A stretch of DNA of 64,000 nt from positions 8,160,207-8,224,206 of the forward strand of contig RPFO01000080.1 in assembly GCA_009746045.1 (NCBI GenBank). Reading direction: 5' to 3'. The notes below the pieces were generated by a model. That model made no database searches. It was not told the DNA's origin and saw nothing but the letters and a program-made list of their open reading frames with translations. Origin of the DNA: Mesostigma viride. Lineage: Eukaryota > Streptophyta > Mesostigmatophyceae > Mesostigmatales > Mesostigmataceae. This document shows positions 38,201-50,194 of this stretch, piece after piece; position 1 is the first letter of the stretch; every line of letters starts with the position of its first letter. Made by a program: the position numbers and the translations under genes.

Positions 38201-41200
38201 ATCACCATCATGCATCAACTGCAAGCTTTCTTCATCATGACCACGTGGCACCCTGCACCCGCCCAACAGAGAACACGCACTATGGCGTGACGTGCGCCGG
38301 CTGCAAGGAAGGGCCCATTGTGGGGACTCGGTTTCGCTGCGTAGTCTGTGAGGTAAGTGGATGAACTTTTGGTGTCAATTGTCATTGGGGTCGTTTTCTC
38401 TTACTGTTATATAACCAACCAGAAAGCCGTGGGGACGACTTGAATTTATTATAAGTCATGGACCTACCTGTCATCTATTGAGGGGTACCTGTGATGGAGC
38501 GTAGTCACCGCACTGCTTGTCCATGTGACGGGCCGTTCCTGGGATTGGCTGCTCAGGGTCCTTGGGACACGCCACGCAGTCATAAGACAAGGCAGGGTGC
38601 GCATGAGGGGGGCTTTAGTTACAGACAGGCTGCATGTGGGGAGGGCTTTAGTTACAAGGCAGGCTGCACGTGAGGGGGGCTTTATTTGCAAGGCAGGCTG
38701 CACGTTAGGGGGGCTTTAGTTACAAGGCAGGCTGCACGTGAGGGGGGCTTTAGTTACAAGGCAGGCTGCGCGTGAGGGCGACTCTATCTATCCACACACG
38801 TTATCATGTCTGCCCTCTCAGTACCCTTTCATCCTATCTAGATGAAATTATTGCAGGAACTTAAGGTACTGCGTGCTATCCTCCTAAATAGTCCACTTTC
38901 CCCCCCTAGATGTTGGTTTCGTGTAATGCCGTTGTCATTTAAGAGTGAGAAGAGTGGGGGGCTACGCTTCACGAGGGTGACCCCATTCCCCTCCCGGGGG
39001 TCGCGTGCCGGCATCGCTTCTACCTAGCTAAAAACGCACCGGATCGCCTGCTTCATTTCGCTTCATGGTGTCGTTCCAGATCCAGAAAACGATGTCGATT
39101 TGATGCCGATCATGGTGCCGAATTCGCTGTGGTGTGTCGAAATGTGTTTCACTTGATCACAATGCGCTTTCACTCACTAACAACCATCTTCACCATCTTC
39201 AAGTGTTGTGCAAGCCTTTATGCACTTCAGACTTGCATTTTATATAAAAATAGCGTATACATGCATTTAATTCATGCACCCATGCACCGTGCGCTATGTC
39301 TGGCACGCTAATTCTACCGAACCAAGGTCTGTACTAGAGGACTGACATCTGTACTACTTCTTAGCTATTTGTACTACTTCTATAACAATTGTACTACTTA
39401 TTTGTTAGTTGTACTACCTTTCCAACGATATTTGACCCATAGCATGCCTCAGAATTTGCGTTTGGTCATCCGTTTGTGAGAAACTTAGCTTAAATTCGAA
39501 TTTCTGCTATAGAAGTGACACTTATACCAATTATTCACTAATTGCAACAGGTATAAACCACTTATATTGCTCTAGAAACGGTCATGCTAACGTCCTAGTA
39601 ACGTTTCATACGCGTGTGCCTCCCAACCCCCACCGCCCCGCGGCCCCAGCCCGCAGGCCCCGGCCTCGGCCTCGGCCCGCCGGCCCCGATCACCCCAATA
39701 GCCCCAATCACCCCAATCACCCCAATAGCCCCAATAGCCCCAATAGCCCCAATCACCCCAATAGCCCCAATAGCCCCAATAGCCCCAATCACCCCAATAG
39801 CCCCAATAGCCCCAATCACCCCACTGACCCGCCGCCGCGCCACACGCCCAGAAAAAACACGCTTATAAGGAACAAAACGCGAAAGATTACCATCGCCTGC
39901 GGGCGGAGGGATCGCGCGGAGTCGCTACCCTTGACTGGGAAGATGACAGAAACGCGGACCCGAGGCACGCAGCTAACGGGAACGGACCGGCGCGGAGTCG
40001 CTACCCTTAGCTGGGAAGATGAAAGAAACGCGGGCTCGAACCCCCACACCTTTTCTTTTTTGTTTCTTTTTCCCCCCCTAAGTGAAAGGACCCTTTTGCC
40101 ACACACGCACCCCCACGCCCGCCCACGACCCCCACGGCCCCCACGCCCGCCCACGACCCCACACGGCCCCCACGCGGGCCGAGAGAGGGCCGACACCAAA
40201 CGCGACCCCCGGGAGGGGAATGGGGTCACCCTCGTGAAACGTAGCCTTCCTTTATCCTTCCTTAAGTATCCTTCCTTTAGTATCCTTCCTTCAGTATCCT
40301 TCCTTTAGTATCCTTCCTTTAGTATCCTTCTTTTAGTATCCTACCTTTAGTATCCTTCCTTTAGTATCCTTCCTTTAGTATCCTTCCTTTAGTATCCTTC
40401 CTTTAGTATCCTTCCTTTAGTATCCTTCCTTTAGTATCCTTCCTTTAGTATCCTTCCTTTAGTATCCTTCCTTCAGTATCCTTCCTTCAGTATCCTTCTT
40501 TTAGTATCCTTCTTTAAGTATCCTTCTTTTAGTATCCTTCCTTCAGTATCCTTCTTTTAGTATCCTTCCTTTAGTATCCTTCCTTCAGTATCCTTCCTTT
40601 AGTATCCTTCCTTTAGTATCCTTCCTTTAGTATCCTTCCTTCAGTATCCTTCCTTCAGTATCCTTAAGTATTCCTCCTCTCCCACTCTCCCTCTTTTACC
40701 CTTCCTCTCGCACCCTCCCTCTCCCATCCTTCCTCTGCTATCGATCCTCTACTGTGGTGTCGCCATAAATCCTTTTTCTCACCCCCCTCTTGTTCTACTA
40801 GCAGTACAACCAGGCCAACTCACCAAAAAATACCTTTCAATATTATATCACTCATTGATCGTTACCGCGTGCGCCAGCATTACGACCTGTGCGAGCCCTG
40901 CTTCAACGCCGGCGCGCACGGGCAGCACCCGTTCCTGGCCTCACACGCACCCGCGGTGGCAGGGCAACCCCCGCCTGAGGAACATCTGGCGGAGCGGCCG
41001 GAAATACCCGCCCGATCATCACTGGCGTCTGCACCCAGGTCTCCCCGTACGTGCGCCAGCTGGCTGTCAGGAGCGTATGGGAAAGTGTAGTCGTAGCTGA
41101 ACTGGTTCACAGTGGGGTTACCTGCAACCTGCCTCGGTTGTTTAGAAGAGCTATTCTGGCATGGATTGCACCTGCCTGTCAATTCTTTCCCCCTGAGTGT

Positions 41201-44200
41201 ATCGACAAATGATCTTTGCTTATGGTGCCAATTGTCTATGTAGTAGTACCAAGAGTGCTAACTGTTTCCCTGAGTGCATAGTCAATTGATCTTTGCTTAT
41301 GGTGCCCATTGTCTATGTACAATCATTACCGCGTTAAGTTGCCTTTCTTAAGGTTGCGTTACCGCGTTAAGTTGCGACGCCGGTAAGTTGGGCGCCGTAT
41401 ATCTCACCGCCCACCTTTCGGTAAATATCTGGCAGGAAAAATGGACTTCGGGCGACTTGATGCTGCCGCTGGATCGGGTTTGACGAGAGTTGTCTATTGC
41501 CGTATAGAAGTCCGTCAGAGGAGGAGGGGGTGGGCTGCTAGCCTAATTCTACCGTTAAGGTTACGTACCCGCGTTAAGTTGCGTTACCGCTTTAAGTTGC
41601 GACGCCAAGTTTTAGGCGGCGATCGCAACTTAACGCGGTAATGACTGTAGTAGTACCAAGAGTGCTAACTGTTTCCCAGAGTGCATAGGCAAGTGATCTT
41701 TGCTTATCGAGCCCATTGTCTATGTAGTAGTACCAAGAGTGCTAACTGTTTCCCAGAGTGCATAGTCAATTGATCTTTGCTTATGGTGCCCGTTGTCTAT
41801 GTAGTAGTACCAAGAGTGCTAACTGTTTCCCAGAGTGCATAGTCAAGTGATCTTTGCTTATGGTGCCCATTGTCTATGTACCAAGTGTGCTCTCCTATGA
41901 GATAAGGATACAAGTAGGACCTACCGTCTCCTTATACCTATATCTGCTAGCGTTCTTGAGGCATCCTGGCGCTCCTGTCGTGGTTCCGCTAGGTAGCTGA
42001 CCTCGTACCTGCAGTACCAATTGCAGCTGGCCTGACAAACGAACTCATACTCTGGGTGGGGCAACCTGTCTCGAACAAAGGAGGCGGCATTAGACTTGGT
42101 GTGTGGGCAGACAGTGTATCGACTGTGCCTAATGGCAGCGTGTGGGGCAGGACCCAGCCACCCCTGGTGGACCTGACCCTTGGTGTCCATCTGCTTGTAT
42201 ACTACTATCTAGTCTGCTGTTTTCATGGCACAACACACGTTGGCTGCGCCGGGGGCTAGGAGAACTGAACTGGACTCTCAGCAATAAGTTATCTTGTCCC
42301 CTTCTGTTCCAGCTTGTCGCATGGATGGGTGGGTGGACGAGTGGCTCCCCCAGGCCCCTCCATGCAACCCCGACAGCTCGGTTCCAGAGTCCAAGAAAAC
42401 TTTGGGTCCAGGGATTGGTGTCTGGCCAATGCAGCTACCCTATTAGTGTTTCTGTTCATCAACACACTCGCCCTACTAGTGTTTGTGTTTGTCCAACACA
42501 GCTACCCTGTGAGTGTTGGTGTTTGATCAATGCAGCTACTTTATGAGGGTTTCTGTCCGATCATCCCACCTGCCCTACTAGAGTAGTGACGCCTGCCCAT
42601 GCGTGCCCATCAATAGTGCTGGCACATGCTGGCAGTAGAAGGAGCAACTGCGATCATTCTGGCATCTGATACGCTATCACAAACCTCTTTCTTTTTACCA
42701 GAGTGTTACATCGTCATCACCCACCTCGTCATCACCCACCTCGTCATCACCCACCTCGTCATCACCCACCTCGTCATCACCCACCTCGTCATCACCCACC
42801 TCGCCATCACCCACCTGGTCATCACCCACCTCGTCATCACCCACCTCATCATCACCCACCTCGCCATCACCCACCTCGCCATCACCCACCTCGTCATCAC
42901 CCACCTCGTCATCACCCACCTCGTCATCACCCACCTCGTCATCACCCACCTCGCCATCACCCACCTGGTCATCACCCACCTCGTTATCACCTATTTTTTT
43001 TATCACCTGGTCGAGGCATCTTGCTACCTGTTTTCTGTGTGGTGGACTGAACGGGTCGCCTGGTTACTGATGGCACCGTGGTAACGATTTGGTTAGCAGT
43101 CCTATGATGCCATGATCATAAGTAAATGGTCACCTTCCGGTGACCTTATTGTGACGTAATGGTGTTTTAATTAACAGTGACCTGTTTGGTGCCTCCTGAT
43201 CAACCCCCCCATGTTTCCATGCAGGCTCGGGGCTGGATGACGATCACGCCGCTCCCGGCCCAGTTGATGCAGGGCCCTCCCATTCTACAGAGGCCTCCGA
43301 TGGTCACTATGACGATGGGCACCATGACACGGACGACGGACATAGTGACCATGTGGCTGTACCAAGCCATGAGCGAGGCAGCAGCGAGACAGACACCAGA
43401 AGTGCTGCCGAACCGCACGCGCTGTCCCAGATCCCGAGCAGGAGCCGGCACGGACCGCCCCCGGGACATGCTGAGGTAGGTTTTACTGAGCTTAACTTTG
43501 CTGGCGGCCTGACGGGCCTTGGATGCCCGTTTATGCTGCACTCTAGTGAGATAATGCTACCATGCCATCATGTTGTTTCCATGGCGGCTGGCATTTTGTT
43601 TTGCTCCAACGCATACTAGCGTACTAGTTAGTAATGCTCTGGTACTAACCACCGCATACTAGTTAGTAATGCTCTGGTACTAACCACCGCATACTAGTTA
43701 GTAATGCTCTGGTACTAACCACCACATACTAGTTAGTAATGCTCTGGTACTAACCACCGCATACTAGTTAGTAATGCTCTGGTACTAACCACCGCATACT
43801 AGTTAGTAATGCTCTGGTACTAACCACCGCATACTAGTTACTAATGCTCTGGTACTAACCACCGCATACTAGTTAGTAATGCTCTGGCACTAACCACCGC
43901 ATTCTAGTTAGTAATGCTCTGGTACTAACCACCCCCTACTGGTTAGTAATGCTCTGGCACTAACCACCGCATTCTAGTTAGTAATGCTCTGGTACTAACC
44001 ACCCCATACTGGTTAGTAATGCTCTGGTAGGATGGGATCCCAGATGCAGTCGAAGTGCTTTGACAGTCTTCTATCGTCGAGCCATGCAGCAAACAGTAAA
44101 ATATATTCTGCCTAGACAGCATTATATAACTGTATATAGCGCCCAGGTACATGAATAGTAGCACATATAGTGCCCAGGTTCTTGTTACTGGACCTAATGT

Positions 44201-47200
44201 GCAAGTGTACCATTTCCCTCTGTTTCGTTAGCGGACCATACAGAGTCCTGCCTACCTTTCATCACTATAGAGAACACCCACCCGTCAAAGCCCTACACCC
44301 AGAAAGTGATTGCGAGGAAAAAAAAGTTATGTAGACAATGGACGTGTTATAAAGATACAGAAACGTTTGAACACAGAGAATACTCTTGGCAACCGTCACA
44401 CAGCATACCTCTCTGTAGCTCTTTATTGATGGGATAAATCATGAACCGTGGCCCTTCTGCTTCGGTCTCGCAGCTGTACTGCCTTGACAGTTTCTTGTGT
44501 GTGCATGCTAGTTGCATGTGATTCACCTTTTTGATATTCCACACATTCTATCCATTTAGGTACCATCGCTACAATATGTTCTACTGCTAGTTGCCTGGGA
44601 TTCACTCACCACCATCGTCCCCACATCGGTGATAAATTAACAAGGTAACTAACAAGCCCATCGTTGCAATCGTCCTAATAAACGAGCCAACTAACAAAGC
44701 AAGCGTTCCAACCGTCTTGTCACTAATCGTATCACTTAATGCTTCTACTTCTTGCAGTCGCCACCAAGTCAGTGTGGAATGAACGCGCTAACTAAGAAAC
44801 GCGCTAACTAAGAAACGGAGTATTATATCCACCTTACCCATGTGCATCTATTTTCTTGCAGTCCTCCTCAAATCGGCGCGCACGGAGCTCCGAAGGCGGC
44901 GCCGACGCACGCGGGCGCCAGCAACCAACCGCCGCACGCCCGACCCACGGCTCCCCCGTGCGCCAGCTACACCCAACCGACCGCAAGACCCCCGGCCATG
45001 CCACCCCCCCCCTCGATCTTGGGGTGATGGGGACCGGGATGGGGGCAGCGGGCGCCATGGGGATGGGGTTGGGGGCCATGTCAAGGGAGGGGGTGGGGAT
45101 GGGGCTAGGGATGGGGCCCATGGGTGCCATGGGGCCCATGCCTGGTGGGAGCAGCGGCTTTAGGAAGTCCACCTCGGTAGCTGTAGAGAGGGAGGGAATG
45201 ACAGGTGGCAGCCCTACAAGAGGGGCCAGCATGGCGGGCGTGCAGGGGTCAGGTGTGCCGCGGCGCCAGAGGTCGTGTCTTGGGGAGCGAAATTTCGGAT
45301 TGGGGGTAGCAGCTGATGCTGCGCTGGCGACAGGTGGCGATGGCACCGTGACGTTGCCGGTGTTGCGGCCGAGGCACGGTAACACGGCCAGCGTGTCGGC
45401 AGCCAGCAATAGGGACGGTGAGTGGGTGGGAGACATGGGTCCTTGGTTTGGCACCATGCTTGATTTAACCCCCCCCCCCACACGTTTAAATATGGGGGGG
45501 GGGCGCTAGTATCGAGAGTACCATTGTCGGTGGGTTCCAGATGCTATCATGGCGTGGGGTGATATCCTTTCCTATGTCCACTGCCTTTTTTATAGCCCCT
45601 CTTATGCCCACTGCTTTTATCATAGCCCTTCTTATGTGCACTGCCCTTTTATAGTCCTTCTAATGTCCACTGCCCTCCTGATAGCCCTTCTCATGTCCAC
45701 TGCAAGAGCCCATGCCCCTGCGTTACCAGGAACCTGTAACTATGCCCTTGTTGCTTTATATGCCCGCGATGCTGTCGTGGCTGGAAAGACTTAGTGGTAG
45801 TACAAATGCTGGGAATGTTCTCGGTCTCTTTGGATCCCTTCACATCGACGGTAGAAAGATGTCTTTCAACGCGTGATGCCGATCATCCTTTGCTTTGCTT
45901 GATATTGCCACGCTTTCCTCCGGTCTGATCGCTCTTACATAGTGCCACGCTTTGCTCGATGTTCCCGCGCCTTCCTCCGGTCTGATCGCTGTTACATAGT
46001 GCTTAATCTGCCTGTTTCTGTTTCTTTTTCTTATAGCCATCTGTTTCTTCTTGGCACAAGTATCCCTGCTCTCATCCCATGGTCCTCCCCCTCCTACCGG
46101 CAACACCCTGGCCCCGGCGCCAACAGGGGGCGGCACCAGGGACCAGGCCTCCCTGTCCTCGCTCCTCTCCATCGGCGGCCGCTGCCTGACTAACGCCAGC
46201 GAGAGCAGCGGTGTTGTTGGTGGTACAAATATTGGCCCCGCTGTAGGCCTGGGCAGCAGCGGCTTTGGGATTGACTCTGACCACCCTGCTGGCGATGGCA
46301 TAAGTGGCATCACACACAGTGCGATGGTTGGCCACACAATCGCCACCATCGGCATAAGTGGCCCAGTGCCGTCTGCCAGCGGCCACCACCACAAGCTCCC
46401 CCCAGGCCTACCCCTCGACTCGACACACAAGCACCGCCACGCTGGCAGCGGCAGCGGTGGCGGGGGCAGCAATAACAGCACGCCGCCTCGACGGGGCTCG
46501 CCCCGGCTGGCACCCCTGCCAAGGGGCGGCCTGGATGACCCCCAGGGTGGGAGGGCCCTGCCTGGAACCGTGGGCAGAAGCGCGGTGCCCGGGGGCCGTG
46601 ATGGCGGTCGTCACGCACCAGGGAGCCAGGAACGCCCGCAGGGTCTACAGGCGTCCGAGGCCTTGGTGGGGCTGAGTGTGGGTCACCGACCCTCTCCTAT
46701 CGGCACGCTTGGGCATCGCTGCGACCTTGGGGATGAGGGGGGCTCGGCCGAGGATGGGGATGTGCTGCGGCCGATTCTGGGGGCTGTGGCGGTCCGGGAT
46801 GGTGGCCGTGAACATAGCGCAGGGCGGGGGGGGGGGGATGGTATGCTGCATCTTGGCGCAGGCGGCGTTCCTGTGCCCGTGGGGGAGGCGACTCCCACGA
46901 GGGCGGCGGCGGAGCAACGTCATCCCCAGCTCGAGCGCTACACCCACCGGGCTGGAGACTCGGACGATGACGATGACGATGACGATGACAACGCAGGCAG
47001 TAATAATTACAACGATGGCAGTCACGGTGGCAGTGATGGTGTCAGTGGCGGGGGTATCCGCGGCCGCCACCACCCTGGAGACATCGGTCAGGGTTGTGCC
47101 ACGGCCATTGCGATTCATGGGACCGCATCCGGAAAGGCGGCGAGGAGTAAAGACCTTGGCCTACACCGAGCGGCGCCAGCACATCACGGCAACGGGGATG

Positions 47201-48603
47201 GCGCGGTGGCGTCGATCTCCCAGGGCCGCGTGGTGCTTGGCCGTGCACCCAGCCAGGGACACGGGAACCCTGGCATCGTTGGTGCGGCAGTTTGTGGAGC
47301 GGCGGCGATGCCCTCCGCATGGCGTACGGAAGAAGGGGATGACGGTGGCATGGGTGGCGCGCTCGAGTTGGTGGGGACGAGGGCGGGGCGCCAGGGCGAC
47401 GGCCAGGCTGGGGCCGGAGTGCCAGGGTCCCTGGACGCGTTGGGTGGCCCGGTGGTGGGGCCAGGGGTGGACATGTCGATGGTCCGCGGCAGCCGGCGGT
47501 ACGAGGACGAGGAGGTTTCTCTGCCTTCAAGTTCGACAGAATTCGGGGGATCCTTTGGCGTTGTCGCCCGTGGTCGAAGCAGCCAGCTGCCAGGACTAGA
47601 CAGCGATGGTAGTCTTCAAGGTCATCATGGACAGGGCAGTTATCATGGTCAGGCCAGTCATGTAGACAGTGACGGTGACGGGGGCCATCATGGTCAGGGC
47701 AGTCACCATGGACAGGGCAGTCATCATGGTAGTCATGGTGATTCCGAAACCCCAGGGATGGTCCCCTCTCATGGCCATGGCCGCGAGAGCGATGATGCCC
47801 GCGAACGGATGTGTGGCGCCCTGGAGGCAGCCAGCGGCGCGTCTGGCCTATCCGACAGCGTGCAGTTGCTCTCGTTCTCGTCCTTTGAAGGCGAACCGGA
47901 GGCCACCGGGGCATGTCCCGGCATGTCAGCGGGGGAATGGGACGAGGGCATGATGGGTCCTAGTGGGATGCAGCATCAGATCGACGCGCTGGTCGCGGCG
48001 TCTAGGGTGGCAAACTCTCCGATAGTAGCATCTTCACGGGAAGCGTCCGTCTTCAGGGCAGAAGATGCCTCCTCATCCGAGCCCGGTGGGGCTTCTGCGT
48101 CCACGGAACAAAGCAAGGCACCCACCCGTGTGGCTCGACGGGTCAGCTTTCAGGGCATGCCTCCAGTGCCGGACGATGGGGCCCCCCAGGAGGGCAGCCA
48201 TCCTCGGAAAAAGACACCGGAAAGGGGCTCCCAGTCTCGTGACTGGCAGATTCGGTCCGACCGGGGAGGGCACGCGAATACTTCCGTGGATGACACGGGG
48301 GCCTATCTGAGAGGAGCCAGCAAGGACAACAAGCATTTTTCCCTGCCACAGATCTCTGGGGCAGGCCAATCTGAGATATCTGGGGCGGGACAGGGTGGCA
48401 GCCAGGGGAGTGAGAGCGGCCCAACACCTGGGAGGAACGCGCACGGCGCGACCCACCAGGGTGTCCCGCGCCGGTACCCTTCCACTGGGTCCTCTCGTGG
48501 CAGGACGGGGGAGCTGCTCGGTCATGGGGCGGGGGGGGGCAAGGAGTTGGAGTGCGCAGCAGCGGACATGATGGGCTTGCTGCTGACAAGGAAACTGCAT
48601 TGA
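29246..48603 (+). CDS. ZSWIM2-type E3 ubiquitin ligase (SWIM, RING and ZZ zinc fingers), 13 exons
   Basis: Exons deduced by splice sites and phase: 29246-29287, 30304-30424, 31378-31439, 32410-32517, 33241-33371, 35199-35294, 36382-36430, 37466-37547, 38270-38352, 40878-41046, 43225-43475, 44862-45417, 46037-48603. They total 4317 bases, all phases agree, and the product is 1438 residues. A SWIM finger (C60, C62, C72, H74) is followed by a conserved LLEREVEEIL helix. The RING finger starts CPIC at 155-158, continues through C177, H182 and C185 with the family signature SCGNSIHGKCM, and ends CPMC at 202-205. The ZZ finger covers about 234-275 (C239, C242, C254, C257, then YDLC and H272/H275). 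ZSWIM2/MEX proteins are self-ubiquitinating E3 ligases acting with UbcH5-type enzymes. I found no second RING finger, which mammalian ZSWIM2 has after the ZZ domain. Residues from about 315 to the end are disordered, rich in Gly, Ser, His and Asp. Exon 10/11 borders and the exon 13 acceptor are the least certain; an alternative in-frame acceptor is at 46061. Confidence 0.85.
33372..34430 (+). repeat. 88/97/100-bp minisatellite made from the exon 5-intron 5 boundary
   Basis: About ten units (period 88, 97, 88, 88, then 100 repeatedly) start at the donor of exon 5. Each unit contains a degenerate copy of the last about 38 bases of exon 5 followed by a donor-like GGGGTGCGT. The final unit (34404-34426) again has GACGACATGTGGTACGT, identical to the true exon end and donor. 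The array therefore lies between two identical donor sites (33372 and 34421). Using the distal one would add 1049 bases and run into a stop at 33490-33492. Confidence 0.85.
34431..35198. other. Remainder of intron 5
   Basis: Unique sequence with no recognisable element, ending in the acceptor CTCCGCAG before exon 6. Confidence 0.6.
35766..35812 (+). mobile_element. Short LINE-type 3' tail in intron 6
   Basis: GCTCACGTGACGCAGT followed within 20 bases by AATTAATTAATTAA. This is the same CACGTGACGCAGT plus (TTAA)n arrangement that ends the LINE fragments at 11330-11377 and 49770-49820. Confidence 0.5.
36246..36325. repeat. AT-rich palindromic cluster in intron 6
   Basis: Repeated ACGTTATAACATGTTATAAT-type palindromes just before exon 7 (36382). 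They may fold in single-stranded form; function unknown. Confidence 0.6.
38580..38775. repeat. 34-bp minisatellite in intron 9
   Basis: About five to six units of a 34-base repeat containing GGGGGGCTTTAGTTACAAGG, downstream of the first ZZ exon. Confidence 0.8.
39683..39835. repeat. 9-bp minisatellite (CCCCAATAG / CCCCAATCA) in intron 9
   Basis: About 16 units of 9 bases. They encode Pro-Asn-Ser or Ile-Ala-Pro runs in open frames on both strands, which is a by-product of the period. It lies in the intron between the two ZZ exons. Confidence 0.85.
40243..40670. repeat. 14-bp minisatellite (TATCCTTCCTTTAG) in intron 9
   Basis: Roughly 30 units of a 14-base pyrimidine-rich repeat, with variants at the third-last base. 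It ends about 200 bases before exon 10. Confidence 0.9.
41212..41900. repeat. About 75-bp tandem repeat in intron 10, interrupted by a MITE
   Basis: Several units containing AGTACCAAGAGTGCTAACTG and TGATCTTTGCTTATGGTGCC. One unit is split by the element at 41320-41647; neighbouring units supply the uninterrupted sequence. Confidence 0.85.
41320..41647. mobile_element. Tc1/mariner-type MITE with TA target duplication
   Basis: A 328-bp element with inverted ends CAATCATTACCGCGTTAAGT (left) and the complement of CAGTCATTACCGCGTTAAGT (right), one mismatch in the first 20. TA lies on each side (41318-41319 and 41648-41649). The adjacent repeat units read TCTATGTAGTAGTACC without interruption, so the empty site is TCTATG-TA-GTAGTACC. 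TA duplication and ends beginning CAGT are typical of Tc1/mariner elements. It contains further direct copies of GCGTTAAGTTGCG and has no coding capacity. Confidence 0.75.
42712..42995. repeat. 15-bp minisatellite (CGTCATCACCCACCT) in intron 10
   Basis: About 19 units. Because the unit is a multiple of three, frames on both strands remain open (Val-Ile-Thr-His-Leu, His-His-Pro-Pro-Arg, Asp-Glu-Val-Gly-Asp). No splice sites tie it to the gene, so it is read as intronic. Confidence 0.88.
43610..44030. repeat. 35-bp minisatellite in intron 11
   Basis: About 12 units of 35 bases with the core ACTAGTTAGTAATGCTCTGG, starting about 135 bases after the donor of exon 11. Confidence 0.9.
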
Positions 48604-49240
48604 TGTTTCTGAGGATTTCCGTGTAGCGTGCCGACTAGGTTCGAGCCTAGCGAGCACTTGGAAGTTTGGCAAAAGGATAAATAGATAAAAAGATACGAGC
48701 AAAAGAGTAGCTATAATATCGTCAAATGTTGCCTAGAGTGATTCAAAGTCAGCACCTTCGGACATACATGTGGCTATGTGTGTGTCGGTGACTGATATCT
48801 AGAGGTAATATTGGCGATATTGGGAGATAGATCGATAGATGTATGTCCGAGGCATAGTGCAACGTTTGTTGCCAAGGACATGGACAGTGGCCGGATCAGC
48901 CATATGTTCGACCCGTAGTTCGGCACACTACAATGAACTTCAGGCCGTAACTTAGTGATGGGTGAATTTGGGCCACAAGAGTGGATCAGCCAGCTGGTGC
49001 CGACATAGTGGCACTGCTTGGCATAAAGGCAGCGAGGATGGAGGTCGGATGACAGGTTCGGACGTTGTCAATCACTCGACGTAACCTCAACGTATTCTAA
49101 ATGAATTAATGAATCCATGTCTGTCATAACCCTTTGTGTATGAACACATGCGAAGAACTCAAGAAGGTAAATTATAATGCCCCAGGGCCTACGCTGTGAT
49201 AACAGCAAGTAGCCCATAGCATAGTGATTCCCCTCCCTTC
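48604..49240. other. 3' flank of the ZSWIM2-type gene, nothing recognised
   Basis: AT-rich unique sequence after the stop codon at 48601-48603. It would contain the 3' untranslated region, but I do not see a clear polyadenylation signal or a gene. Confidence 0.5.
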
Positions 49241-49382
49241 TCAGGCAGGTATCAAAACCGGGACGATAGTACCGTAGTTAGAAACGATCTTTCCCAATGT
49301 GTCTGGCCGATAGGCTTGGCACGTTACATTCCGGTTATTTACTCCTTCCGTAGAGATTGTTAAGGCCCACAGCCAATGGAAT

Positions 49383-49820
49383 TTGGGAGGGGTAGGAAAT
49401 TTACTGGCACGGATCAGCGCGCCTGGGCGATATGTCTTCACCTGGCGTGCCCCAGGTCGCGCGCGGCAGGGCCGCCATGGCCACCCGTGGACTTTTCGTG
49501 ATAGGCTAGGCATGGACATGTGCTACACTAGACGTGATGGGCTCACACCCGGGCAGCCTCCTGGTTTGTCTGTAATATGGAGGCAGATGGTACGCAAGGA
49601 TAGATGGCATGTAGTGATGAAGGAGACCACCCCCAAGTCTGTGGGGGCTCCGCGTGTGACCAAGTATGGCATACATAGCGATTCGGGCCGCGGTGCCCAC
49701 ACCCCTGTAACTAGGACCTAGATAGCTTACACCATCCATTCCATCCCATGTTCCCCTCCCACTGAGGACTTATGCTCACGTGACACAGTCACGTGTCTAT
49801 TAATTAATTAATTAATTAAT
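49383..49820 (+). mobile_element. LINE 3' fragment: C-terminal ORF end plus (TTAA)n
   Basis: A 112-codon open stretch (to 49721) carries the same C-terminal sequence as the longer minus-strand fragment at 51270-51870 (YVFTWRAPGRAR, HPWTFRDRLGMDMC, KETTPKSVGAPRV), ending in a stop. An untranslated tail with GTGACACAGTCACGTG and TTAATTAATTAATTAATTAA follows. The 5' part of the element is missing, as is usual for LINE copies. Confidence 0.75.
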
Positions 49821-50194
49821 CAGCGCGCCGTTGCAGATAGAATCAGGCGGTGGCATGCGGAAGCCACGATTGAGTTCTGTTGGTCGTCACAAAAACAATA
49901 CAAAAGTACACGATAAAAAGCAACTCAGGTGAATCAGTAGTTTAATATCTACACTGTTCTGCCAATCGTTTCACAGATTAGTGGGATGGAACCACTTTGG
50001 GGTATTCAAAATGGGTTTTTGAGGCGGAACTGCTTAGCTAGCGAAGCTAGTAGCTAAGCGTTCCCCTACAGCTGGCTATTTCTTACGAAGTGGAGGTAAG
50101 TGGACGGAAGTCGAGGGGGAGAGGAACCTGGATCGGTTACAGGTCACAGGTGGGATTACAATTCCAGATTCTACCATCGGCCCTGGCCGGTGCC

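Noticed and set aside
39614-40308. 230-codon Pro/Asn-rich ORF
   Set aside because: Begins in the 9-bp array and ends in the 14-bp array, both inside the intron between the two ZZ exons.
42626-43084. 152-codon ORF with Val-Ile-Thr-His-Leu repeats
   Set aside because: Product of the 15-bp intron array; flanking exons splice around it in phase.
45840-46481. 213-codon minus-strand ORF opposite exon 13
   Set aside because: Antisense shadow of GC-rich coding sequence; no domains and no minus-strand splice structure.
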